64,000 nucleotides of DNA from Actinoplanes derwentensis (GTDB taxonomy: Bacteria > Actinomycetota > Actinomycetes > Mycobacteriales > Micromonosporaceae), in assembly GCF_900104725.1 (NCBI RefSeq), contig NZ_LT629758.1, positions 3,286,001 through 3,350,000 on the forward strand, given 5' to 3'. This document shows, one piece after another, positions 16,227-23,117 of this stretch. A program made the translations under genes and the position numbers. Position 1 is the first letter of the stretch, and each line of letters begins with the position of its first letter. The notes beneath the pieces were generated by a model. It did not search any database, was not told the DNA's origin, and saw only the letters and a program-made list of their open reading frames with translations.

Positions 16227-17320
16227 CGCGCGGCCGTCAGGACCTTCAGGTAACCCTCGGTCTCGGCTTCGACGGTGAACCGTTCCCGGACCCGGCGGGC
16301 CGCCGCCGCACCCAGTACCGCCAGCTCCTCGCCGGTGGCCTGGGCGGCCCGGTGCACGGCGGCCCGGCAGGCGTGCGGGTCACCGGCCGGGAAACGGAAG
16401 CCGATGTCGTCGTCGACCAGGTCTGCGAGTCCACCGGCGTCCGAGGTGAGCAGGGGGACGCCGAGAGCGGCGGCTTCCAGGGCCACATTGGGCAGCCCGT
16501 CGTAGAACGACGGCAGGGCGACGAGATCACAGGCCGCGTAGACGCCGAGGAGCTGATACCGATCTTGAAAAGGCAGGATGTGGTACGTGATCTCGGGGTG
16601 CGCGGCCAGCCACACCTCGACACTCGGCTCCAGCTCCCCGGCCAGGACCAGGTGGAAACGCTCCAGGTTCCGGCCGAGTGACAGCGCGTCCAGCAGCAAC
16701 TGGACGCCTTTCTTGCTTTTGAGCTGCCCGATCACCCCGATGGTCCGGCGGCCCTCGGCGACGTTCCCGGTGCGCCAAAGTTGAGCTTTCCGCCGCTCCG
16801 ACGGCAGCAACGCCCATTCTCCGGTGTCGATCCCATTGGCGACCCAGGTGACCGGGGTGGACGGCGCGACCCGGGACACCAGAGGCGCGGTCCCGGAGGC
16901 CACCACACAAACGTGCGCGGACGCCCGTAAGGCTTCCAGGACCACACTCTGCCTGCGCAGCGAGAACATTCCGGTGTCGAAATCGTTGCCCCGCAACAGG
17001 GTGACCAACGGCAGTTCGGCCCAGGCGGCATAAACGGGTGCCGACAGCATCGGATAGGTGCCGCCGAACGCGACCACATGCGTGTAGGCGCCCATCGACG
17101 GTGCGAGCACCGTCCACAACTGCCGTAACGCGTGTTCCGGGTCGTCACCGAGCGGCACCACCCGAACCCCGTCGAGCTGCCGCGACGACGATCGGCGGCT
17201 GAGATGAACCACGTCCACCTCGACACCCGCCGACCGCAGTCCCCGGACGATCCGGTCGCACGAGTTGGCCATTCCACCGGGGCTGGGCGGGAAATTCTCC
17301 GTCACCCAGAGCAACCGCAT
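16223..17320 (-). CDS. GT4 family glycosyltransferase
   Basis: A 365-residue retaining glycosyltransferase. The N-terminal domain starts MRLLWVTENFPPSPGGMANS, the usual acceptor-loop pattern; the C-terminal domain has GVIGQLKSKKGVQLLLDAL and the EX7E-type donor site in YDGLPNVALEAAALGVPLLT. It is cytoplasmic or membrane-associated and probably adds a hexose to a lipid-linked or secreted glycan. It is coupled on both sides: its start overlaps the preceding zinc-ribbon gene by one base and its stop overlaps the MurG-like gene by four. Confidence 0.9.
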   Translation of the reverse strand: MRLLWVTENFPPSPGGMANSCDRIVRGLRSAGVEVDVVHLSRRSSSRQLDGVRVVPLGDDPEHALRQLWTVLAPSMGAYTHVVAFGGTYPMLSAPVYAAWAELPLVTLLRGNDFDTGMFSLRRQSVVLEALRASAHVCVVASGTAPLVSRVAPSTPVTWVANGIDTGEWALLPSERRKAQLWRTGNVAEGRRTIGVIGQLKSKKGVQLLLDALSLGRNLERFHLVLAGELEPSVEVWLAAHPEITYHILPFQDRYQLLGVYAACDLVALPSFYDGLPNVALEAAALGVPLLTSDAGGLADLVDDDIGFRFPAGDPHACRAAVHRAAQATGEELAVLGAAAARRVRERFTVEAETEGYLKVLTAAR

Positions 17321-17658
17321 CAGCTGTCCACCAAGGCGTCGTCGCCGTCGTCGCGATAGTCCTGGTTCGCACCGGCGGCCGGGTCGAAAGCGGCCCGGTC
17401 ATAGGAGTCGAAAGTCGTGTACCAGATCGGGTCGGAATAGTTCTGGCTGGACGCCTGCCGAAACCTGCGGCGCCGGAAAGCGGAAGCCGAAGCCGGATGT
17501 GCGAACTGATTACGGGCCGCCGCGCACTCCGGGCACAACCCGCCGTCGGCCACGTGATCAGCGCAGAGGGCACGCCCACAGGACGGGCACCCGGCGACCG
17601 CCATCTGCCCGCATTTGCCCAGCGTGAAGAACCCGGTGGTGACAGCGCACGGCGTCAT
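17320..17658 (-). CDS. Small cysteine-rich (zinc-ribbon-like) protein
   Basis: A 112-residue protein of unknown function. Residues 16-45 hold several Cys/His residues (GKCGQMA, AGCPSCGRALCADHV, GLCPECAAARN), which look like one or two CxxC zinc ribbons. The C-terminal half is Arg-rich, then acidic (SYDRAAFDPAAGANQDY). The ATG at 17658 overlaps the stop of the upstream gene by ATGA, and its stop overlaps the GT4 start, so it belongs to the glycan operon. The longer open frame upstream (to 18213) is an antisense or out-of-frame shadow of the neighbouring gene. Confidence 0.75.
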   Translation of the reverse strand: MTPCAVTTGFFTLGKCGQMAVAGCPSCGRALCADHVADGGLCPECAAARNQFAHPASASAFRRRRFRQASSQNYSDPIWYTTFDSYDRAAFDPAAGANQDYRDDGDDALVDS

Positions 17659-18371
17659 GACAGTCCTCGCAGGGTCCAGCGGAACGGTTCGGTGGCGACG
17701 GTGAGAATCCGGTCGAGTTGTTCCGGACCGTTCTGCGGCAGCCGGTCGAACTTGGCCGACGCCAGAATCGAACGCCGTTCCCCGTCCCGGATCGTGACGG
17801 CCATCCAGCGGGGTGGCGGTGTGGACGGCCGCATTCCCCGGACCGCGGGCGCCAGCTTCCGGCGTACTCTGATCATCTGCAGATTCTTGAATTTGCTCTT
17901 GGTCTTCGTCTTGTTGCGGAAGTTGCGTTTGGTGATCCGCCGATGCCGTTCCCGGTCGACGACCAGGATCTCCAGCGTGCTGCCGTCCCGCAAATCGGCA
18001 CGCAACCGCAGCCACGGATCCACACTCCACGTCTCGGCGACCGATTTGACCGGCGGCCGGACCGGCAGATGACGCGGCGGGTGACTCTTTCCGGGTGCTC
18101 TCACACCACGCAGATCGGCGACGACCGACAACATGCCCTTCGGGCCGAGATCGGAGCAGATCTCCACGATCAACGGCACGAGCACATCGAGAGTACGGGG
18201 TGGAAGCGCCCATTTCGCCCGGCGCACCGCCTCGCCATGCCGTCCGAGACTCGCCGTCAGAGCGAGCCAGACGGCCGCCGGCTGGGTGGCCGCGAAAGCA
18301 CGCTCGTGAATGAGGGCCTGGTGCAACCCAGGGAACTCCGCGATGGCGGCCTTCTGCTTGCGCCAGAACAT
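17655..18371 (-). CDS. Unidentified basic protein in the glycan cluster
   Basis: A 238-residue soluble protein with no family I can name. The N-terminal half (MFWRKQKAAIAEFPGLHQAL) is helical; the middle has a very basic patch (KRNFRNKTKTKSKFKNLQ) flanked by beta-type segments (LEILVVDRERH, WMAVTIRDGERR). It has no signal peptide and no membrane span. It is placed between two GT4 genes: 13 bases after one and overlapping the zinc-ribbon gene by four. Co-translation suggests a shared job, perhaps as a partner of the small Cys-rich protein, but this is inference. Confidence 0.7.
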   Translation of the reverse strand: MFWRKQKAAIAEFPGLHQALIHERAFAATQPAAVWLALTASLGRHGEAVRRAKWALPPRTLDVLVPLIVEICSDLGPKGMLSVVADLRGVRAPGKSHPPRHLPVRPPVKSVAETWSVDPWLRLRADLRDGSTLEILVVDRERHRRITKRNFRNKTKTKSKFKNLQMIRVRRKLAPAVRGMRPSTPPPRWMAVTIRDGERRSILASAKFDRLPQNGPEQLDRILTVATEPFRWTLRGLS

Positions 18372-18384
18372 GATCGGGACGCTA

Positions 18385-19542
18385 TCAGCGGGCGGCCATC
18401 CGGTCGTATACGCCGGACAGCCGATCCCTCGCGTGTTTCCAGGTGAATCCGTTCTGCACGTGTTCGCGGGACCGTTCCCCCATTTCCCGGCACATGTCCG
18501 GGTACTCCAGCAGCACCCGGATCGCCCGCGCCAACTCGGCCGGGCGATCCGGCGGGACCAGGCGGCCGTACTCCCCCAGCACCTCGCGGATCACCGGTAG
18601 ATCCGAGGCCACCACGGCGGTCCCGGCCGCCATCGACTCCCACACCTTGATCGGGCTGCAGCCCTGCTCCAGGTTGCGGGATGTGGCGGTCAGCGGGGCG
18701 ACCGACAGTTCGGCGTGCGCGAGCCAGGCGGCGACCTCGTCATGCGGCAGCATGTGCTGCCAGTGGATTCTCTCCCGCAAGTCCAGTCGCTCGGCCAGGC
18801 GAAGCAGTGGACGGCACCGCGCCGGCGACACCGACGAGCAGATCACCAGCGACAGATCGGTCACGTCGGCCAGCCGGGCGAACGCGCGCAACAGCACGTC
18901 CAGGCCCTGCCACGGCTGGACCGCACCGACGTAGATCAGGTAGCGGCCGGGGGCGGCGGCGGGGCGCGGCAGGCCGGCCGGCACCGGGTCCGCACCGTTC
19001 GGGACCAGGAACACGCGGTCCGGTGCGACGCCGCGGGCGGTCACCGCCTGCTCGATGACGGACGACGGGACGACCACCGCGTCCGCCGCGGTCAGACAGT
19101 GTTCCTCAAGTTCACGGACCTTGCCGAGGGTGGCCGGGGCGGCTTGGGGCCAGGCGTACGGCAGCTCGATCGACGGCAGTCCGTTGGCCTCGTAGACCAG
19201 GCGCGCCCCGGTGCCGAGCGCGGGCAGGGCACTCCACGGATCGCGGACGTGACAGAGTTCCAGAGTGTCGTGATGTGGTGCGAGCTGCTCGGACACCCAG
19301 GCCGAGAACGCCTGTGCCCGGTCCAGGAGGTTCGGGACGACCTCGGTGAAACGTACGATCTCGACGTCGCCCTCCCGCTGGTAAGCGGGTAGCCCGCCGC
19401 CACCGAGCACACACAGCAGCCCGCCCCGGTGACGTTCGAACAGTTCCGCGGCCATGTGCCGGATGTGCACGGCCGAGCCCTTGGCCGACGGGAACCGGTC
19501 GAACGCGATGTAGGCGGCCCGATGCCCGCCCTGGTCAGCCAT
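18385..19542 (-). CDS. GT4 family glycosyltransferase
   Basis: A 385-residue retaining glycosyltransferase. N-terminal segment YIAFDRFPSAKGSAVHIRHM is the acceptor-domain start of a polysaccharide GT4; the C-terminal domain has RYLIYVGAVQPWQGLDVLLR and the donor site NLEQGCSPIKVWESMAAGTA. It starts at an ATG (19542) that overlaps the end of the upstream epimerase by eight bases. With the second GT4 and the MurG-like enzyme it forms a three-transferase set, probably for a surface oligosaccharide or glycolipid. Confidence 0.9.
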   Translation of the reverse strand: MADQGGHRAAYIAFDRFPSAKGSAVHIRHMAAELFERHRGGLLCVLGGGGLPAYQREGDVEIVRFTEVVPNLLDRAQAFSAWVSEQLAPHHDTLELCHVRDPWSALPALGTGARLVYEANGLPSIELPYAWPQAAPATLGKVRELEEHCLTAADAVVVPSSVIEQAVTARGVAPDRVFLVPNGADPVPAGLPRPAAAPGRYLIYVGAVQPWQGLDVLLRAFARLADVTDLSLVICSSVSPARCRPLLRLAERLDLRERIHWQHMLPHDEVAAWLAHAELSVAPLTATSRNLEQGCSPIKVWESMAAGTAVVASDLPVIREVLGEYGRLVPPDRPAELARAIRVLLEYPDMCREMGERSREHVQNGFTWKHARDRLSGVYDRMAAR

Positions 19543-20380
19543 GTCGCCGCTCCCGGTGCCAGGCGATCTGCTGTTGCAGACCCTCGTCCAGGCCGGTGCT
19601 CGCGGTCCAGCCGAGCAGGGCGGTGGCGCGGTCCGTCCCGGCCCAGGTGCGGTTCACGTCGCCGGGCGCCGGATCCTTGGTCACGGTCGGTGGCGCGGTG
19701 CCGAGCAGCACGGTGATCCGGTCGAGGGCGTCCCGGATCGTGGTGGTCGCCGGAGTGCCGACGTTGAGGATCGTGCCGCTGGGCAGCGGCGTCTCGGCGG
19801 CCCGGATCGTCGCGTCGACCACATCGCCCACGAAGGTGAACGACCGGCTCTGCCCGCCGTCGCCGTAGAGCGGAGCCGGAATCCCGTCGAGCCCTGCCTC
19901 GATGAACCGGTGGAACGCCATGTCCGGGCGCTGCCGGGGCCCGTAGACCGAGAAGTAACGCAGGATCACCCCGTTACCGGCGGCCAGGACGAGTTGCTCG
20001 GCCTCGGCTTTCGACTGCGCGTAGGGGCTGCGCGGATCGACCGGGTCGTCCTCGGTGCAGGGCCGGGTGGCGTCCCCGTAGACCGACGAACTGGACGCGA
20101 ACACGAACCGGGTCCCCGCGCGGGCCTCCAGCAGCCGCCGGGTCGCCACCACGTTGTCCCGGTGAGCCTCGGCCGCACCCGGCCCCCACGAACTGCGCAC
20201 GCCAGGCCGCCCCGCCAGGTGCAGGATCACGTCGGTGTCCACGAGCGGCGCCAGATCGGCTTCCGTCAGGTCGACGCCGTCTTTCACGTCGACCCCGGTC
20301 ACGTCGTGGCCCGCCCGGACGAGAGCGTCGACGAGATGACTGCCGATGAAGCCCGCAGCTCCGGTGACCAGTACCCGCAC
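19535..20380 (-). CDS. NAD-dependent sugar-nucleotide epimerase/dehydratase
   Basis: A 281-residue extended SDR, slightly short for the family. VLVTGAAGFIGSHLVDALV is the NAD-binding motif, FASSSSVYGD and PYAQSKAEAEQLV give the catalytic Ser and YxxxK, and FSVYGPRQRPDMAFHRFIE is the sugar-nucleotide loop. It likely makes an activated sugar for the downstream glycosyltransferases. The GTG at 20380 gives the family N-terminus; the frame opens at 20401. It is the first gene of the minus-strand glycan operon, with its promoter probably in 20381-20423. Confidence 0.88.
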   Translation of the reverse strand: MRVLVTGAAGFIGSHLVDALVRAGHDVTGVDVKDGVDLTEADLAPLVDTDVILHLAGRPGVRSSWGPGAAEAHRDNVVATRRLLEARAGTRFVFASSSSVYGDATRPCTEDDPVDPRSPYAQSKAEAEQLVLAAGNGVILRYFSVYGPRQRPDMAFHRFIEAGLDGIPAPLYGDGGQSRSFTFVGDVVDATIRAAETPLPSGTILNVGTPATTTIRDALDRITVLLGTAPPTVTKDPAPGDVNRTWAGTDRATALLGWTASTGLDEGLQQQIAWHRERRHG

Positions 20381-20423
20381 AGCCGGACAATAGCCGACCA
20401 CCGCGGCCGGCCGGTTCCGGACG

Positions 20424-20648
20424 TCAGCCGCGATTACGTGGATGATTCTTCGCGGCCCGCTCGTTGCCGTGCCGGTAGTTGCCGGTCAGCCGGGCCATCA
20501 GCTCCTGCGGATCCTCCTGGTCCACGTCGACCAGGAACCGGGCCGCCTTGGCCCCTCGCAACACCCCGGCCGGGCGGCCGTGATGCAGCATCTCGATGTC
20601 GCCGCTCTTACGCACGCGGTAGGTGAATCCGTCCGGGGTATTGGTCAT
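20424..20648 (-). CDS. Small hypothetical protein (74 residues)
   Basis: A short protein beginning MTNTPDGFTYRVRKSGDIEM, with a C-terminal basic, helical part (MARLTGNYRHGNERAAKNHP). The start ATG at 20648 has GAGG eight bases upstream. It reads like a small actinomycete housekeeping-type hypothetical protein (HHGRPAGVLRGAKAARFL in the middle), with no membrane span. It is separated from the divergent zinc dehydrogenase by 54 bases. A longer open frame over the dehydrogenase gene is a shadow. Confidence 0.65.
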   Translation of the reverse strand: MTNTPDGFTYRVRKSGDIEMLHHGRPAGVLRGAKAARFLVDVDQEDPQELMARLTGNYRHGNERAAKNHPRNRG

Positions 20649-20702
20649 CTCCGGATCCTCGCGTGACGGGCCCTGCGGACGCCATCGAATTCTGCTGGCA
20701 GG

Positions 20703-21749
20703 ATGGCGTACGTGCGAGCCGTGGTCTTCGATGACATCCGTTCCCAGCCCGAGGTCCGGGAGGTCGCCGAGCCGATCGCCCCCGACGACGGGGTGGTGGT
20801 CCGGGTGATGGCCACCGGCATGTGCCGCAGTGACTGGCACGCCTGGGCGGGTCACGACGAGATCGCGCTGCCGCATGTGCCCGGCCACGAACTGGCCGGG
20901 GTGATCTCGTCGGTGGGCGCCGCGGTGACCCGCTGGCAGCCCGGCGACCGGGTGACCGTGCCGTTCGTCTGCGGGTGCGGCCGCTGTTCCTGGTGTCTCA
21001 GCGGGCAGGCCCAGGTCTGCCCCGACCAGCAGCAGCCCGGGTTCACCCACTGGGGTTCGTTCGCCGAGTCGGTGGCCCTGCACGCCGCCGACACCAACCT
21101 GGTCGCCCTCCCGCCGTCGGTCGACTACGCGGCGGCGGCTGCTCTGGGCTGCCGGTTCGCGACGGCGTACCGCGCCTTGGCCGGCCGGGCCCGGGTCCTC
21201 GACGGCGAGTGGGTGACGGTGATCGGCGCCGGCGGGGTGGGCCTGAGCGCGGTGATGATCGCCCGTGCGCTCGGTGCCCGGGTGATCGCGGTGGACCGCA
21301 ATCCGCAGGCTCTGGCCGTCGCCGCCACTCTGGGCGTGACCCACACGCTGCTCACCGATCTCGTCGACGTCCCGGCGACCGTCGCCGACTTCACCGGCGG
21401 CGGCAGTCACGTCTCGGTCGACGCGGTCGGCAGCGAGCAGACGTGCGCCGACGCGATCCTCAGCCTGCGCCGCCGCGGCCGTCACGTACAGATCGGACTG
21501 CTGCCCCCGATCGACGGCCAACCGCGGGTCCCGATGGCCCGGGTGATCGGCTGGGAACTGGACGTTCTCGGCAGCCACGGCATGGCCGCCGCCGACTATC
21601 CGGAGATGATGGCCCTGATCGAACAGGGCCGTCTGGAGCCCCAGCACCTGATCGAACGCACCATCGGCCTCGCCGAGGCGGCCGCTCTGCTGCCCGGGTT
21701 CGACAACGCCACGGTCGCCGGCATGACCATGATCGACCCGGCCCGCTGA
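20703..21749 (+). CDS. Zinc-dependent alcohol dehydrogenase
   Basis: A 348-residue medium-chain dehydrogenase. Catalytic zinc ligands are in TGMCRSDWHAWAGHD and VPGHELAG; the structural zinc cysteines are in CGCGRCSWCLSGQAQVC; the cofactor motif is VIGAGGVGLSAVMIARALGA. The C-terminal region shows GSHGMAAADYPEMMALIEQG, typical of sugar- or threonine-type dehydrogenases. It is a distant relative of the gene at 10511, not a recent copy. The ATG at 20703 is used; a GTG at 20715 is possible. It is probably monocistronic. Confidence 0.9.
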   Translation: MAYVRAVVFDDIRSQPEVREVAEPIAPDDGVVVRVMATGMCRSDWHAWAGHDEIALPHVPGHELAGVISSVGAAVTRWQPGDRVTVPFVCGCGRCSWCLSGQAQVCPDQQQPGFTHWGSFAESVALHAADTNLVALPPSVDYAAAAALGCRFATAYRALAGRARVLDGEWVTVIGAGGVGLSAVMIARALGARVIAVDRNPQALAVAATLGVTHTLLTDLVDVPATVADFTGGGSHVSVDAVGSEQTCADAILSLRRRGRHVQIGLLPPIDGQPRVPMARVIGWELDVLGSHGMAAADYPEMMALIEQGRLEPQHLIERTIGLAEAAALLPGFDNATVAGMTMIDPAR

Positions 21750-21813
21750 TCCACCTTCGAACACCGGCTCCAGGTGTCGGATGTTTCACAGCCCGATGTC
21801 GTATCGTCGGGCG

Positions 21814-22509
21814 GTGCCCGATTCCGTGACGAGCCGCAGCAGCGCGGCCACCAGACAGCCGCGCCAGAGTCCCGGCCAGCCACTCAAGACGAAAGCCGAG
21901 AAGCGAGCCGAGGCCAAGGCCAACAAGGCGCGCGCCCGGGCGCTGGCGAAACGCCGCCAGATGCTGACCGTGGCCGGCGCCGCCGCCGCGGTGATCGCCG
22001 TGGTCGTCGGTCTGGTCCTGTGGGTCGGCAACACGTCCCCGACCGACACGGTCAACACGAGCGCGAGTGCCGCGGCCACCACCGCCGCCGACACCGCCTC
22101 GGAGACGGCCGCGTTCCCGCCGCTGCCGGACGGCGCCGACCCTGCTCTGGGCACGAAGCCGGCCGCGACCGCGGGCAAGGGCACTCTGACCGAACTCAAG
22201 GCGACGACCCTGATCGAGGGCAAGGGCGCGGCGGTCCAGTCCGGCCAGACGATCAACGTGAACTACGTCGGCGTCACCTACCAGGGCGGCGAGGAGTTCG
22301 ACTCGTCCTGGAAGCGTTCGGAGCCGTTCAGCTTCCAGGTCGGTACCGGCGGCGTCATCAAGGGCTGGGACCAGGGTCTGCTCGGCGCGAAGGTGGGCAG
22401 CCGGGTCCAGCTCGACATCCCCGCCGACCTGGCCTACGGCGAGAACCCGACCGGCGGCCAGCCGGCCGGCGCCCTCCGCTTCGTCGTCGACGTCCTGTCC
22501 GCTGCCTGA
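21814..22509 (+). CDS. Membrane-anchored FKBP-type peptidyl-prolyl isomerase
   Basis: A 231-residue protein: a basic cytoplasmic N-terminus rich in Lys/Ala/Arg (TKAEKRAEAKANKARARAL), one transmembrane span (about 51-72, VAGAAAAVIAVVVGLVLWVG), an Ala/Thr-rich linker, and an extracytoplasmic FKBP domain (about 130-231) with VNYVGVTYQGGEEFDSS, GGVIKGWDQGLLGAKVGSR and IPADLAYGENPTGG. It catalyses prolyl isomerisation and assists folding of exported proteins. A GTG at 21814 is chosen; ATGs at 21781 and 21796 are alternatives. A strong hairpin follows the stop. Confidence 0.88.
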   Translation: MPDSVTSRSSAATRQPRQSPGQPLKTKAEKRAEAKANKARARALAKRRQMLTVAGAAAAVIAVVVGLVLWVGNTSPTDTVNTSASAAATTAADTASETAAFPPLPDGADPALGTKPAATAGKGTLTELKATTLIEGKGAAVQSGQTINVNYVGVTYQGGEEFDSSWKRSEPFSFQVGTGGVIKGWDQGLLGAKVGSRVQLDIPADLAYGENPTGGQPAGALRFVVDVLSAA

Positions 22510-22517
22510 TCGTCTTC

Positions 22518-22551
22518 GTAGGTCACTCCGGCATCTGCCGGGGTGACCTAC
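22518..22551. terminator. Long hairpin shared by convergent genes
   Basis: GTAGGTCAC (22518-22526) pairs with GTGACCTAC (22543-22551), with an inner CCGGC/GCCGG stem continuing inside (one unpaired base on each side) and a small loop. It lies just after the FKBP stop and overlaps the last codons of the convergent SMI1-type gene, so it can end transcription from both sides. Confidence 0.85.
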
Positions 22552-23117
22552 GACTGGTCGTTCATTCTGCGCAGAACATCCGTCAGTTCCTCAACTGACG
22601 GATGCGCGCTGAACACCCGCTCCGGCGACGGGAAATCGTCGGGGAAGAACGGCATCCGGAGATCCTCGACGTATACCGCGAACAGGAAGTCGACGATTCC
22701 GCCCGGAAATTCCAGCCATTCCTCGCGACTCGAGTTGTTGATCGTCAGGGACCAGTGCGCGGGAGAATCCGCCGGGACCATCACCCAGGAGATCACGTCG
22801 CCGTCCTCCGTCCGGGCCACCGGCAGGAGAATATCCGGATCATGCGGCAGCACCCGGCCGCTGGCGATCTGAGCCGACAGACGCTCCCGGTACGCCCCGG
22901 AGAACGACACCAACCGGATCGGCGGGAACTTCGATTTCGGCTGGAGCACGTGCAGGAAGTCGTCAAAGACCCCCGGCCCGTAGCCATCAACGAGCAGGCG
23001 ATAGTCGGGAGGAAGAGCGCCACCGACGCGCCGCTCCAGTTCGCCCCACTCCGGAAACCCCGATACCGGAACCGGCGGCTTCACCACGGCACGAAGCCGC
23101 TCGAACTTGTCCGTCAC
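22548..23117 (-). CDS. SMI1/KNR4 (SUKH) family immunity protein
   Basis: A 189-residue soluble protein. The N-terminal part FPEWGELERRVGGALPPDYR and LLVDGYGPGVFDDFLHVLQP is the SUKH signature (helix, LPxDY, then GxG). SUKH proteins neutralise nuclease-type tips of polymorphic toxins. Its ATG overlaps the stop of the large RHS toxin gene by ATGA (23114-23117), so it is translated right after the toxin, as expected for an immunity gene. No signal peptide is present, consistent with protecting the cytoplasm. Confidence 0.88.
   Translation of the reverse strand: MTDKFERLRAVVKPPVPVSGFPEWGELERRVGGALPPDYRLLVDGYGPGVFDDFLHVLQPKSKFPPIRLVSFSGAYRERLSAQIASGRVLPHDPDILLPVARTEDGDVISWVMVPADSPAHWSLTINNSSREEWLEFPGGIVDFLFAVYVEDLRMPFFPDDFPSPERVFSAHPSVEELTDVLRRMNDQS

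Noticed and set aside
10511..21749. The two zinc alcohol dehydrogenases as a recent duplication
   Set aside because: They share only family motifs; cofactor loop, zinc-loop spacing and C-termini differ clearly.
20649..21764. Long minus-strand frame continuing upstream of the 74-residue gene
   Set aside because: It runs antisense to the zinc dehydrogenase, is His/Gln/Gly/Arg-rich, and the real start is the ATG at 20648 with GAGG upstream.
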